Source: Ascoidea asiatica (lineage: Eukaryota; Ascomycota; Saccharomycetes; Ascoideales; Ascoideaceae). From it: a stretch of 64,000 nt of DNA. Below, in pieces: positions 11,429 to 23,400 of this stretch (position 1 is the stretch's first letter; each line of letters opens with the position of its first letter). Location of the stretch: contig BCKQ01000006.1 of assembly GCA_001600695.1 (NCBI GenBank), positions 500,327 to 564,326 of the forward strand, written 5' to 3'. The notes under the pieces were generated by a model, which did not search any database, was not told the DNA's origin, and saw only the letters and a list, made by a program, of their open reading frames with translations. The position numbers and the translations under genes were made by a program.

Positions 11429-13261
11429 TTAAGAAAATGCTTTCATTGGGGATCTCAATAAATTTGAAAAATTGGGACTTTTTGAATGTTTTTTTCCTTT
11501 TGAATCCTTTTTGGTTGAAGAGCCTGAAGAACTTGAATTACTTGTTTTCATAGATGCACTTGAAATGGATGTTTTAGAAGGTATTCTTTCAAGTTTATTA
11601 TTGTTACTATTATTTGAATGAAAATTATTGTTATCACTATTATTACCACTATTGTTATTTGAAGATATTTTTTTTTGTTCGTCATCCGAATTTTTTCTTT
11701 CAACTGCAATTTCTGCTAAGTCTGATAAAGAATTATTACTATCATGAACTATACTTTTGATATTCAAATTTGATTTACCTGGACTATTTCTATTAAACTT
11801 TGGAAAGTCATTAGAAGAATAAAAAATATTTTCTGATTGTGCTCTTGAGTGAAAACTTTTTTTCTTAGTAATCATTTTTGAAGATGCTGATCTTGATATA
11901 CTCGAGCCAGATAATGAATTTGAACTTAAATTTGATGAAAGATTATAAGAAGTTTGAGATTTGACTATTTTTGGTGAAGATAGTTTATTTGAAGAAGAAT
12001 CGGTTATATCTGAGTTGGATCTTCTTCTCTTTAAAGAGTTTGATCTTTTATGCTTTGAATCTTTATTTAACTCTTTACCTTTTTCAGTTAATTTTGAAAT
12101 AGATGATGGATCTTCATTTTGCCATTTATGAAATTGAATTACATGTTGTAAAGAGCTCATTGATATTGGTTCATTTTTTTTATTAGTTGGAATTGAAGGT
12201 TTTGGTTGAAAGTTACTATTGTTACTATTACTACTACTATTATTACTATTAATTGAGGATTGATTAATAATGGTTTTAGGAGAAGAAATTTTTGAAGAAC
12301 TTTGAGAAGAACTAGAAGAAACTGGTAATGAAGCATTTAATGGATATCTTTGAGATTTATTGAGAAATAGATTATTATTTTGAATTTTTGAAAATTGAGA
12401 AACAGGAACATTGAAATCAACTGAAACTGCTTCAGGAATTGTGGATGACGGAATTGGTAATGAATTATGTCTTGTATGATGACTTTTAGTCAATGAAGCA
12501 ACAGCTGCTGCACCGATTTTCGCAGGAGATTTTGGTCTTGAGTTTCCAGTGGAATTTGGAGGTAATGAACCTCCTCCAAATTTGAAATATGCAGGAGGAA
12601 CAGGATTCAAATTATATGGAGATGTTTTGTATAATTCATTTGATAATCTATGGTTATGTAAATGAGAACGAGAATGAGAATGGATATGAGAATTTGAAGG
12701 ATTTATTGGAGTTGATGGATTATTAGATTTGATTATATTTGGAGGATCATCTAAAGTTTTTTCATTAAAATTTTTATTTTTATTTGTAGGAGTATATAAA
12801 TTTTGATTTAAATTATTAATTAAAGTTAATAATTCAGAATTATTATTATAATAAGAATTTTTAATATCTTTTGAATCTTTTGAATTTCTTGAATCATTTT
12901 GAGAAGTAATTGAAGATGTGATATTATTTAAAAATAATAAAGGAATTAAATTTGCAGGAATATTATAATTTATTGCATCTTTTAAAATATTTAAAGATTT
13001 ATTAATTGATTCACATTTATAATAATCTTGTTTAGTTTTTTCTTGTTCTTGTTTTAATAAAATTGCTTGATTTAAAACATTTTCAGAAAATGACCAATTT
13101 TTAATATTAGTACCAAATATTGAAGAAATTACAGATAAATTACTTTTTTCATTTAAATTTTTTTCTTTATCTATATTAATATTCATATTTTCTTTTATAT
13201 TTTTGTTTTTCAAAGTATTTTGATTAATTGAACTTGATTCTTGAATACTTTGTGAAGACAT
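11429..13261 (-). CDS. Unrecognised Ser/Asn-rich protein, possibly a nuclear regulator
   Basis: 610 residues, family not recognised. Residues of about 55-105 look ordered: a charged helix (LLKQEQEKTKQDYYKCESIN) followed by ANLIPLLFL. Two compact motifs stand out from the low-complexity background. The first is RPKSPAKIGAAAVASLT near 239, followed by a His/Arg-Ser patch (RHNSLPIP). The second is SMSSLQHVIQFHKWQNEDPS near 365-385. Such islands in Ser-rich chains are typical of fungal regulators, but I cannot name this one. Basic Ser patches (KHKRSNSLKRRRSNSD) are potential kinase sites or a nuclear signal. The C-terminus is Lys/Ser-rich and ends in SPMKAFS. The start is the first ATG of the frame, at 13261. 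Confidence 0.8.
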   Translation of the reverse strand: MSSQSIQESSSINQNTLKNKNIKENMNINIDKEKNLNEKSNLSVISSIFGTNIKNWSFSENVLNQAILLKQEQEKTKQDYYKCESINKSLNILKDAINYNIPANLIPLLFLNNITSSITSQNDSRNSKDSKDIKNSYYNNNSELLTLINNLNQNLYTPTNKNKNFNEKTLDDPPNIIKSNNPSTPINPSNSHIHSHSRSHLHNHRLSNELYKTSPYNLNPVPPAYFKFGGGSLPPNSTGNSRPKSPAKIGAAAVASLTKSHHTRHNSLPIPSSTIPEAVSVDFNVPVSQFSKIQNNNLFLNKSQRYPLNASLPVSSSSSQSSSKISSPKTIINQSSINSNNSSSNSNNSNFQPKPSIPTNKKNEPISMSSLQHVIQFHKWQNEDPSSISKLTEKGKELNKDSKHKRSNSLKRRRSNSDITDSSSNKLSSPKIVKSQTSYNLSSNLSSNSLSGSSISRSASSKMITKKKSFHSRAQSENIFYSSNDFPKFNRNSPGKSNLNIKSIVHDSNNSLSDLAEIAVERKNSDDEQKKISSNNNSGNNSDNNNFHSNNSNNNKLERIPSKTSISSASMKTSNSSSSGSSTKKDSKGKKHSKSPNFSNLLRSPMKAFS

Positions 13262-14385
13262 TTTGATTCAAGAAAAAATTTATGAAATTGAATGAACTTA
13301 TATCACTTTATATCAATTTAATTGAATATGAATAAAAATTAGTATTATAATTGTTTAAAACAAAAGATTTTTATATTTTGAATGAAAAAAAATTTTCTTT
13401 CTAGAAGTTTTAAATATAATATTCAAATCAAAATTTTCTTGAATTTGTCAAGGAATAAGTTGAAATTGACTTTAATGGATTGAAAAAAATAAACAAACAA
13501 ACAAAAAAAAAAATGATAAATTAGTCTGAAATTGAAAATTATAAATGAATTTAGAAAATCTATGAAAACTTGAGAAGAATAAAAAATTCAAATAACTATT
13601 TTTATAGAATTTTTTATTTACTTTTAGCCTTATTGATGAATATAATTGAAAATAATTAAAAATAGTATAAATGAATCAATATTTATGTTTATATTTAAAT
13701 GATTTGTGCTGGTTATGATAAATTTTGGAAATGAATTTTTTTTTTTCTTGAATGATAAATACAATAGATCTGAGATGAAAAACGAGGTTTTCCAGTTATT
13801 TGTTCTTTTTACCAGATTATGGATATTTTGATAATAAATATGAAAACAAAATTCTATTCAAATCTATCTTATTTCATTTACAGATATTCTTTGTTTTATT
13901 ATATATATATTTATCGATTTAACAGGAAAATAATATAAAAATGGTAATAAAAATAGTGATAAAATACAGTGAATAGTATTATTATCAATATTAAATAGTT
14001 GCTTAATTAATCTACAGTATTACAATACAAAGAAAGTACAGTATTATTTGTAGTGGATTAGCAATTTGTGAGTGCCGATAGAAGCCAGGGTTGTTACTTC
14101 TTTGGGTAATTATTAATATCCCGAGCCAGAAGCTTGAATTTAGATCAACTAATCAGGAAATAAATAAAATTAAAACACATTAGTGCTGCATCTTACCTAT
14201 TTTTGCTGCTTTTTACAGCTTTGGATTGTTTTTCAAATGATTAAAATCAGGAGAGCTGGCTATTTCCGTATCCGAAGCAATGCTGGTACAGATTAAAAAG
14301 GAAATTCTATTCAAATAGGCAATAGAACACTTAATTTTAATTAAATTTCTAAATTTAAAACCAAAAAGGAGTTTTCAACGATGTG

Positions 14386-14411
14386 AACGCCACGCGAAAA
14401 TTCATGGCGTT
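14386..14411. repeat. Inverted repeat AACGCCA/TGGCGTT
   Basis: Perfect 7-bp arms at 14386-14392 and 14405-14411. The 12-base spacer contains CGCGAAA, an SBF/MBF-like core (CNCGAAA). Confidence 0.45.
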
Positions 14412-15081
14412 TCTCAGGGGTTAAGAAAAAACACGTCCGAAACAGGAATATTTTCATCTTGTTACTCCTGTATATTGCTGTGTAATATTTATCACTCGAG
14501 TAACGGTATAAATTGAAGCCAAAGGTTTGGGACTTTTCTTTTTGATTTAAAGCAGTCCCACAAATATGGTCTTTGTGGTTGATTTTTAAATATTTTTGAA
14601 TATTTTTATTGGAAAGTTTCGAATTTCTAAGGTTTTCATGATAAGAGAAAGATAACTTTGAAGAAGATTAAAAAATACAACTTCATGTGAGAGAGATTAT
14701 TATGAATATTAAATAATAAAATAAAAAATAATTGAAGAAAGAAAAAAAGCTCACTATTGTGTAACTTACTCAACTGAATGAATAACTGTCACTTTGAGAA
14801 AGATAATGAATAATGAATAATGAAAATCATTATCAGAAATTATAATTATTGAGAGATTAAACCAATATTAATCTACAGGAAAAAATGGTTGTGATTAGCT
14901 TTCTTTTGACAGATGTCAACGGTCAAGAGCCTCAAGGCATTCCTAAACTCTGTGAACTCCTCGTGCTTTTTTTACGTGATTTGTGTTTACACGATATGTG
15001 TTTAAGTGTTTAAGTGTTTATGGAGTAACGTAGTAACGATAATAATCAGGCAAGTTAACGTTAGATCTGTGGGACAGCGCT

Positions 15082-15088
15082 CGGGTAA
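15082..15088 (-). promoter_or_regulatory. Reb1-type site CGGGTAA
   Basis: Exact match to the reverse of the yeast Reb1 core TTACCCG, within the large GC-richer island. A second copy lies at 15439-15445 in the opposite orientation. Seven bases only, so chance is possible. Confidence 0.35.
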
Positions 15089-15438
15089 TTGCCTGATTCC
15101 GCTCTGTCGCCATTTCTGGGGATCTTGGTTACTATGGTAATACAATCCTGGGGTGAGGGGTGATTTTGAAGTTCCAGGACCCTCAAGGCAAAATGTGCTA
15201 GAAATTGTAATTAGAATACTGTTATTGAAATTCACCCGACAAGTTGGGTCCGAGATTGTGGATAAATGCATTTTCCTGATCTAAAAGGTGCGTATTGTGC
15301 TTTTACTTGTGCATATGAGTACATTCCATATGTGACAATCCTGGTTTTATTTTCTTCGAAGTTCGAAGTTTCCCGTTTTTGCCTATCTTAGTAGATCTGC
15401 CTTCTGTACGGTTAAGTAGCACCGGAGGTCAGTTTATG

Positions 15439-15445
15439 TTACCCG
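15439..15445 (+). promoter_or_regulatory. Reb1-type site TTACCCG
   Basis: Exact Reb1 core, 13 bases before the hairpin at 15458. It pairs with the opposite-oriented copy at 15082. Confidence 0.35.
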
Positions 15446-15457
15446 AGCGCGTTTGCA

Positions 15458-15483
15458 AAGCAACCCACCGATCTGGGTTGTTT
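15458..15483. repeat. Hairpin with CAACCCA/TGGGTTG stem
   Basis: Perfect 7-bp arms (15461-15467, 15474-15480) around the loop CCGATC, extended by three more pairs including one G-T. In RNA this would be a stable 10-bp stem. Confidence 0.55.
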
Positions 15484-15519
15484 GTTCTAGGTATCGGTGA
15501 AATCAATTTCAATATTAAT

Positions 15520-15575
15520 TCCATTTTAACTCCATTTTGACTCCATTTTAACTCCATTAGTTACGTAATGGAGTT
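15520..15575. repeat. 11-bp direct repeats followed by a 10-bp hairpin
   Basis: Three 11-bp units TCCATTTTRAC (15520, 15531, 15542) lead into a perfect inverted repeat: AACTCCATTA (15550-15559), loop GTTACG, TAATGGAGTT (15566-15575). A T-rich run follows from about 15617. Confidence 0.65.
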
Positions 15576-18500
15576 TTAACTCTAGATCTGTGAACGTTAA
15601 AAAAATCTGGGCAGATTCTTTTTTTATTTTTATTTTTTTATTTTTTTTTCATTCAATTTCTGAGAAAAAAAATTCTCTTAACTTTTTTAATAAAAAAAAT
15701 ACCAAATAACAATATTATCGCAAAGATCGTACAAACGACTTCATAAAACTAAAAAACTCATAAAGTGAATAGGTAACGATAAAAAGTATGTATCACTATT
15801 TGTGTCAGTATCAAATTTGTTGAAATAATTTAAAAATCCGATACTATTTTGGAGTAAATTATTATTCAAATTAAATGGATTGACTCTTAATAGGTTTGAA
15901 TTTGTGTTTCTATTTCTTGGATTAAACAACTACTAATAGTATTAGTAAGTCAAGCTAACGAAGTTGAGTGAAGCTAGGAGTATTGATGGGTAATGTTTAC
16001 TTTTCTTGATTCACTTTAAAGCATTAATATTATTATTATTATTAATATTTCATAATTCGTCTTCTTTTTATTTCACTATTAGTGGTTGTAGTAGTTGTAG
16101 TTACTGAAGTTTTCTCGTATCATTTTCAAACAAATTCAAAGCGATAATAGCCGAATCCATGGCATTTCTCAATATAAATTTATAATTCGGTTAACTCATC
16201 ATGAGAGAGTTAATTTAGGTCATCAAATAATATAATCATTAAATCATTAAATCATTATTAAATCAATAATAAACAAATAATCTATTGTAAATAAATTCAT
16301 AAGCCAAGATGATTGGATTGATTAAAAACTAGTTTAAATACTATCTGTGTATTATACAGTATCAAGGGAAGTTATTCTCGTGTTAAATTTCGAATTCAAT
16401 TCAATAATCAATAATCAATAATCCTTTTTTTTTTATTTTTTTTCGAGTCGAGTATTTGAAATACTATTTATATAAAACTGTAACAAGAAAATAAAATAAA
16501 ACAAATAATAAATAATATTTACTAATCTATCTAGATACAGAAATGAATTATTCCTTTAATCAGTTTTTCAAAGCTTTGAATGCCCCATTTGTGTGTTTTA
16601 TCGTTTGATAATTACGTATTCTTTCATTTACTCCATATATTACTCCATTCCAATTTTAAATCTTTTTGTAAAGCAGTAATAATAGGGAAATATTCTGTTA
16701 ATCTTACAGTCTTCTAGTAACTAATATTCCATTATAATTCTAATTATTCTACAGTGCCAGAAGATGAAATATAATTTTATATTCCTTTTCATTATTTTTT
16801 TATTATTCTCAAAATACAACAAAGTGGCGTATAAAAAGTCGAATATTTCGAATTTCAAGGCTCGAACCTGGATCTCAGGCAGTAAATCTGCTGAGCACAA
16901 CTTCCTCCGAAATGTGCCACGCCTGATTTTACACGGCCCAACTTCCGATTCTCGCGTTTATTTTCGTTTTCGAATTCGCCATCCTCTGCTAACAAAAAAC
17001 AAATATTATTATAAATATTTTCCTTTGTTTCCTTTAGATCCTTTATTTCCTTTATTTCCCTTTAACTCCCTTTAATTTCCTTTGAATTCATCTTTATTTA
17101 CTTTAGGAATTACCTTTTATTGATTCACATCATGATTGATTTGAAACTCTTGAGACATCTTTGAAAACAATTCACATTAAAACTAATAATATTATTAATA
17201 TAGCCTACAATAAATGTATCACACTATCACTCCAGTAATTGTTTAATGAATGGTCTCAGTATTTGTAAATGAATTCAGTAATCAACTCAATTTAATTTAA
17301 TTTTAGAGTCCAATCAATCTAATAAAATATTATCAACCCAATTAAATTCAATTAAATTCAATTCAATTCAATTAAATAAACAATATAAACTAAAAACTAA
17401 AGGTTTATAAATCTGCTGTTGATTACTAAGTCCAGTTTTAATATCTTTTGTCTCTAACCTAAAAAAAACATGTTTCATTTTTTTATATGATATTTATAAA
17501 TAATTCTTTAGTTTATGCTTTTAAAGACTTCTCTGATATATTGAATAAAAAAGAATAAAGAACTTATCTGAATAATATTAACCACCTATTAATTTTTATT
17601 AAAAGGCAAATCTGAATATTATTCATTTCTTTATTTCGTTATTTATTTATTTATTTCAAATATTTGAATATCCGTATATTTCAAAACCATATTTTTCATT
17701 ATTTCTTGCTCCGATTTTCTTGATCAAATAAACAGAAGTTTAAAAGAAATATTATTATCCTATCCATTTCCATCTTATCGTTACAATATTATCTACATCC
17801 TGAATATTAAATACTGATAATTTATTAAATCCTGATTCCAGTTAAATTCTGTTTATATCCAGAGTTAAGTGCATTTCCCTGTCATTTTCTAAAATTATAT
17901 CATACTTACATTAATTCTTGAAATTTTAGTAAAAAAAAATTATTCAAATTAATGAAATTACTGAGATTATCATTAGACTCTTCAATTGTTTTCAATACTC
18001 TTCAAAACCTTTTAGATCTTCTGAATTCTTTTAAACTCTCTTACAATTTCAAAATAATTTCAATTATTACCAATTATTATCAATTATTTTATACTATTTT
18101 CAAACAATCTTAAACACTTCACCACTTAAAAAACTTTCTTATTTATCTCAAAAGTTACTCAATTACAAATTCCATTCTTTACTTATTTTTGTTTCCTTTT
18201 CTTTTTCTCTTCACACTTTTACCTTTTTACCTTTTTACCTTTTTTACTTAACTTCTTAATAATATTCTTAAAAAAAAATTTTATTTGGGCAATTTTTAAA
18301 TTAATTTTTCTTACTCGACCACATACCAGTAAGATACAATAAAATAATATTATTTTATATTTTATTACTTTATTATATTTTATCAATTACCGTACAATAA
18401 AACAATTTTTCTTTTTCTTATTATTATTATTCAATATTTCATTATTTCAACTTTTATTACCTTTATTATATTACTTTTACAACTTCACTTAAAAATCATA

Positions 18501-18918
18501 TAAATTATATTCAATTCCCACTATTTTATTTAAAAAACTTATATATTGAAATCTTTTTTTATTTTCTTGTTTTCAAAAAAGGTCTTCTACTATTACCATT
18601 ACTTACACTTCTGCTTTTGTTTTTACTTTTACTTTTACTTTTATTATTACTATAATTTCAATTATACTAATTCTCGAGTAAAATTATTATAAAAATACTT
18701 CTATAATTAACACCTATTCAATACCAATTACATAGCTTGTTTACCTTTTAAAAAAAAATTTTAATTACCAAAAAAAATATCCTTATACTTTAGTTTCTGA
18801 TCTCTCATCCAAGAAATATTATTACAAATCATTATAAATAAATTTAATATAATATAATATAATATATATACATAATATATATGAAAATTAGATAACATTT
18901 ATTACAATTATTATCATA

Positions 18919-20460
18919 ATGTACCATCAGCAGCAACTTTCCAATAGCTCAAATACTTCAACAACTCAAAATATTATAAATACTAATATAAATTCCCCTT
19001 CAAATAATTTAAATACCCTTAATAATATGAATAACATCAATAATAATACTAATAGTATTAAAAACAATAATAACAAAAATTCTAATTCTAATTCTAATAT
19101 TAATAATTCAAATAATCTTAATCAAATGAAAAGATCAAGTATAAATAATTTATTAAATAATGATAATTCATTAAATAATACTGATAATATTAATATTCAA
19201 CAGCAAAAACAGATGTTTCCTGCTTATCATCCTATAATTCCAAAATTATCTCCTTCAAATCAAAATATTTTATTAAGCAATAATCGTTTAAAAAATTTAA
19301 ATATGAATATGAATATGAACAATAATAATAATACCACAAATCATCATAATAATAATGTTCATTTGAATTCTATCGATAAATTCAAATTATCCTTCTTAAC
19401 AAATCCAAATCCAACTTCAAATTCAGCTTCTAATCAAAATCAGAACTATTCTCAATCACAACAATCTAAATCTCATCAACAAATTCAACTTATTCAACAT
19501 CAAAGTCAGAATCATATTCAACAACTTCATCATCAACAATTTTCTCATCATTCTACAAATATTTTCACTCTACCTTCACCACCACTTTCTCAACCAAGTT
19601 CTTCACCTGTCTTCAATAAATCTACTATTGAATTAAAATCTTCATCTTCATCTTTATCTAATTTATCAAATTTATCAACTTTATCCAATTTTTCAAACTT
19701 ATCAAGTTTATCGAATCTTTCAAATTTAAATACAAAAAAATCCAATACAAAAAACTCAAAAAATGTCCATAAATTAGAAAATAATATTATTTCTAATAAT
19801 GATAATAATGGAGAAATCCCAAAAAAGAAGAGAAGAAGAAGAAGAAAGATTGTTGATCCTAATTCTCCAGTTGTTTATCAAGCTAAAAAAAATAAATCTT
19901 TATTAAAAAATTTAGCTAATTTATCAACAAAAAATATTGTTCCAAAAATCAATTACCCAATTCATCAATCGCAATATTTTGATCCAAGTAATTTCAAAAC
20001 TACAGAATATTGCTGTGCAAAATTTTTAAATAATACTTTGAATTCATATGAATATAAAATTGGTGAAGAATATATTATATGGCATATGACTACTGGTCAT
20101 ATTTTATTTACAAATATTTTAAAAATTTTAAATTTTAAAGTTGATATACCAAAATTAATCAAAGATAATTTTGAAGAATTAGATCCAAATTCAAAGATAA
20201 ATTGTATATTACCTGAATCTAATCAAAATTTAATCAAAGTTAAAGGTGGTGTTACAAAAATTCAAGGTACTTATATTAGTTATGAGTTTGCTTATAAATT
20301 AGCTACAAAAATTGCTTATAAAATTAGATATGCTTTGGTTCCATTATTTGGAGAACAATTCTTAAGAGATGTATTACCTTTTGATCATCCATTTTATGGC
20401 AAATTAATAATTGATGATAGTAAATTAGCAGCTTCTTATATTCTTTGCAGTATGAAGTGA
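18919..20460 (+). CDS. XBP1: APSES-domain transcription factor, Xbp1-like
   Basis: Predicted sequence-specific repressor with a KilA-N/APSES DNA-binding fold. The C-terminal third (about 380-494) carries the domain: WHMTTGHILFTNILKILNFK, then VKGGVTKIQGTYISYEFAYK, then IRYALVPLFGEQFL. The KIQGT...RY.LVPLFG pattern is closer to Xbp1 than to Mbp1/Swi4/StuA, which I judge from memory of those families. There are no ankyrin repeats, which also argues against Swi4/Mbp1. An NLS-like PKKKRRRRRK lies at about 301. The N-terminus is Asn/Gln/His-rich and disordered, with about nine SNL/STL repeats at about 240-275. At 513 residues it is shorter than S. cerevisiae Xbp1 (647), and the APSES domain is almost C-terminal. 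The very long upstream gap fits a heavily regulated gene. In S. cerevisiae Xbp1 represses cell-cycle genes under stress and quiescence; that role here is inferred. Confidence 0.8.
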   Translation: MYHQQQLSNSSNTSTTQNIINTNINSPSNNLNTLNNMNNINNNTNSIKNNNNKNSNSNSNINNSNNLNQMKRSSINNLLNNDNSLNNTDNINIQQQKQMFPAYHPIIPKLSPSNQNILLSNNRLKNLNMNMNMNNNNNTTNHHNNNVHLNSIDKFKLSFLTNPNPTSNSASNQNQNYSQSQQSKSHQQIQLIQHQSQNHIQQLHHQQFSHHSTNIFTLPSPPLSQPSSSPVFNKSTIELKSSSSSLSNLSNLSTLSNFSNLSSLSNLSNLNTKKSNTKNSKNVHKLENNIISNNDNNGEIPKKKRRRRRKIVDPNSPVVYQAKKNKSLLKNLANLSTKNIVPKINYPIHQSQYFDPSNFKTTEYCCAKFLNNTLNSYEYKIGEEYIIWHMTTGHILFTNILKILNFKVDIPKLIKDNFEELDPNSKINCILPESNQNLIKVKGGVTKIQGTYISYEFAYKLATKIAYKIRYALVPLFGEQFLRDVLPFDHPFYGKLIIDDSKLAASYILCSMK

Positions 20461-23400
20461 TTATCTTTATCAATTACTCATTTTCAAATAAATTTGCCTT
20501 GTCTAGTTTACTTCTGAATTAATTTTCAATTTACTTTGTTAATTATTTTTCATTATTATCTCATTATAATTTATTGAGTATTTTATTTATCTATTTATCT
20601 ATCTATTTATTTTTTTACTTAACTACTTATCATTTATCCTTTATCCTTACTCCTGTGTCTTATAATTTACATTTTCTCATTCTATAAAATTCAGAAGTAT
20701 TCTTTTTTATCCTTACTACTTACTCATCATATATTCCATATAATTCCTTCTTCATCAATCATTCAAATAGTGTGTTTTTTTCTTATATTATATGCTTGCC
20801 TAAATTATTGCTTTCTGTGTTGTTTTTATTTCATTATTTCTTTTCACATTAATTAAAAAGATGTTTATCCTTATAATGAAACTTATCATTTAATAATTTT
20901 AGAGTTATTAAAAGATATGATATATCTATCCATTCCAGCCTATTACTTAACAACTGATAATTATTATTAATCTCTTCATTTTAACCATGTATTGTTTTTA
21001 ATTTTTCTTTTTTTTTTCTTTAAGTTACGCTGATTTTTTTTACAATTTCAATTTTTCTATTTATTTTTATTTATTTACTATATTTCATTTTTATCTATAT
21101 TAATATACATATTTCCTTTTTTTTTCTCAGAAAAATAATCATTACTTGTCGTCCAGAAAACTGTAACTAGGAGATATTGATGAGACATAACTGTTTAAAC
21201 TCCCTCCTTCATGAATGAAACTATAGTATACGAGTTGTAGGATATTCTTGATCATTTTTCTGAAAATTTTTTCTCCGAAAATTCGTTTGTTTTTTTTGCA
21301 TGATTGGAAAATTTTAGTTGCATTTGTAAGTTAGATACTTGTCTTTTTCAATGAATTGACTCTGGTTTTGATGAATTAAGTACAGGTATGACCTGTTTAG
21401 CCTAATAAGAGGTATTGAAAGAACCATTTTAAATCAAATTCATAACCAATAACATAAAATTAATTCTTGAAAGTTTTTACTCTATCTCAATCCAACATAA
21501 TCAGTTTCACTCAAATTCAACAAATGCTATCGATTGGAAGAATCTAAAACAAACAAAGTCGAATTAAATCGAAAATAATACACTACTGTAGAAATTATGA
21601 TTCTGTGATCTTTGATATTTGTTCTCTGATCTTTGTTCTTTGATATCTGTTCTTTAATCTTTTAGTTCAATTATTATAATTTTTATAAATTTCCTCGATA
21701 ATTAATTATTGATGATCATTGACGGGGCTAAATTTTGTACTATGGAGAAAGGGTTAAAAGATAAAGCTTTGACTGTGTATCGATTGTGGAAGAAATGGAC
21801 TTAGAAAAGGATAGAAAAAACCTAAAGCCTCGAAATTAAATACTACAAGATCAATCAGTCTAATTAATATTGTAATTCACTTGAAAGGCGATTTAATTCT
21901 CGATGTAATAAAACATGTATAGACTTCTTTTACAATATCATCATCTATTATCATCTCGAATTTCTGCATAGAAACAATTGACAAATAAAAGTGCTGGAAC
22001 TCATAAATTAAAAAAAATATAACTCTTTTAAAGAAATGTAATTAATTTTTTTTTTTTTCTTTTCTTTTTTTCTTTTTTGAAAAAGGATCAAAATTCTAAA
22101 TATAAAGTCGACTTTGTTTTGTTGACGTTTTTTTCATTGGGCTTTCTCGGATAGTACAAAGAATGACAGCACACATAATTTTCAAATAGGTTAAGATTAT
22201 CTCAACACATCACAAAAGAATATTTGAATTAAGAGTATTCACTACGGTAAAATTCAACAAAGTTGAAATCAATTTCACACTTCTTTTATTTAGAAAGTAA
22301 AATCAGTTATTCGCTTCCAATTTCATATGCTTTCATTTGAATCTGAATTTGAATATTCACTGAGTTGTGATTTTTAATTATCAACCAAGCAGAAGGTCAA
22401 ATACTAAGATATATGTTAACTTACTCACACTCTTTCCCCTTAGTAAACTCAAACATACTTAGATTCAGAATGAGAACCAGAATAGAGGTTGATTTATAAT
22501 CTGATTTCAAATCCGATTTCTGCTCTCACCCTTTTTTTTTTATTCTATGCTTTTGTGTTTGCACTGCCATCTAAGCTTTTGAGTCTTTTTTCAATGTTTG
22601 TATCCAGGACTGGAAAGAACGGATCCCCACGGATCCACGGCACAGTGCGGTTTCACCACGCCTCTGCGGTGTCCGCGAGGCCCAGTGCTGCTACAATGCA
22701 ACTGCCTCCACAGCCGTTTTTACGGAACATTTCGCACCCATTTTTATTTTTTTGTTGTTTTTTTGTTTCTGCTTTTTGCCAAGCAGAGTTTGGCGCCTGC
22801 TTGAACCGCAAATCTTAACAGAAACTTTAATATTCCCTGTCGAGATTATCGAACGACCCTCTGTGAGCAGGAATTAAGCCCAAAATCAAAAAAAAAAACA
22901 TACCTGTTATACCAGGATTCTCATACAGATCAGAAGTTTGCCAGAAGTTTGGAGAAATTGAAATTAATTAATAGGTCTGATTTTATTTAAACGTTGATAA
23001 ATACACCAATAATTAATTCCTTTAGTCGTAATTATTTGTATGACGATTAGTTTACTTAAGATCATTCATTGTTTCATTAAATTTATGTTCAAAAATCTAA
23101 TCAATTGGTCTTTTTTAAATGTAAATGTCTTATGACGTTATTAAGCTAAGTAAAATTACTAAATCGAAAAATTCCATTCATTAATCACCCTCGAACAAGC
23201 TGCTTTAGCTTGATCTAGGTTTTTTTTGTTTACTTGCAAAAAAGCCAATCAGAAAAAAAGATAAAGACCTTTTTAGCAATAGATAATAAATAGTCTTGTT
23301 AACTATTCTTCTAATCAGTCTTATCGAATGAACTGTAAGCTAAAATATATACCGTAACGTAGTATATCTGCATTAATTAATCCTTCATCAAAGTTGAATA

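Larger units (their letters stand above)
13262..18918. other. 5.7-kb divergent regulatory gap upstream of the XBP1-like gene
   Basis: Longest gene-free stretch in the window. 13262-13980 is AT-rich. 14050-15620 is a GC-richer island with an inverted repeat (14386-14411), a weak copy of the shared upstream element (14558-14573), two Reb1-type sites (15082, 15439) and two hairpins (15458-15483, 15550-15575). 16840-17000 is a smaller GC-richer patch. From about 17100 the plus strand is strongly pyrimidine- and T-rich with many poly-T and TTTAC runs, consistent with a long 5' leader for the plus-strand regulator gene. Open frames at 15002-15271 and 16764-17075 have no visible family features. Confidence 0.6.

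Noticed and set aside
15002-15271. 89-codon minus-strand frame
   Set aside because: No domain or signal, lies in a GC-richer island, codon use unlike real genes here.
15355-15372. TTCGAAGTTCGAAG considered as a heat-shock element
   Set aside because: TTC and GAA units lack the 2-base spacing required by nTTCnnGAAn.
16850-16930. Minus-strand tRNA-like stretch with GGTTCGAGCC (box B) and a hairpin
   Set aside because: No acceptor stem pairs, the T stem is imperfect, and no valid 7-base anticodon loop or box A at the right distance. At best a decayed tRNA.
16764-17075. 103-codon frame with a hydrophobic start
   Set aside because: Has an ATG, but the hydrophobic part comes from T-rich DNA and the remainder from a GC-richer patch and TTTCC repeats; no family features.
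22489-22818. 109-codon frame over the convergent-gap island
   Set aside because: Does not begin with ATG; sequence reflects poly-T and GC patch composition.
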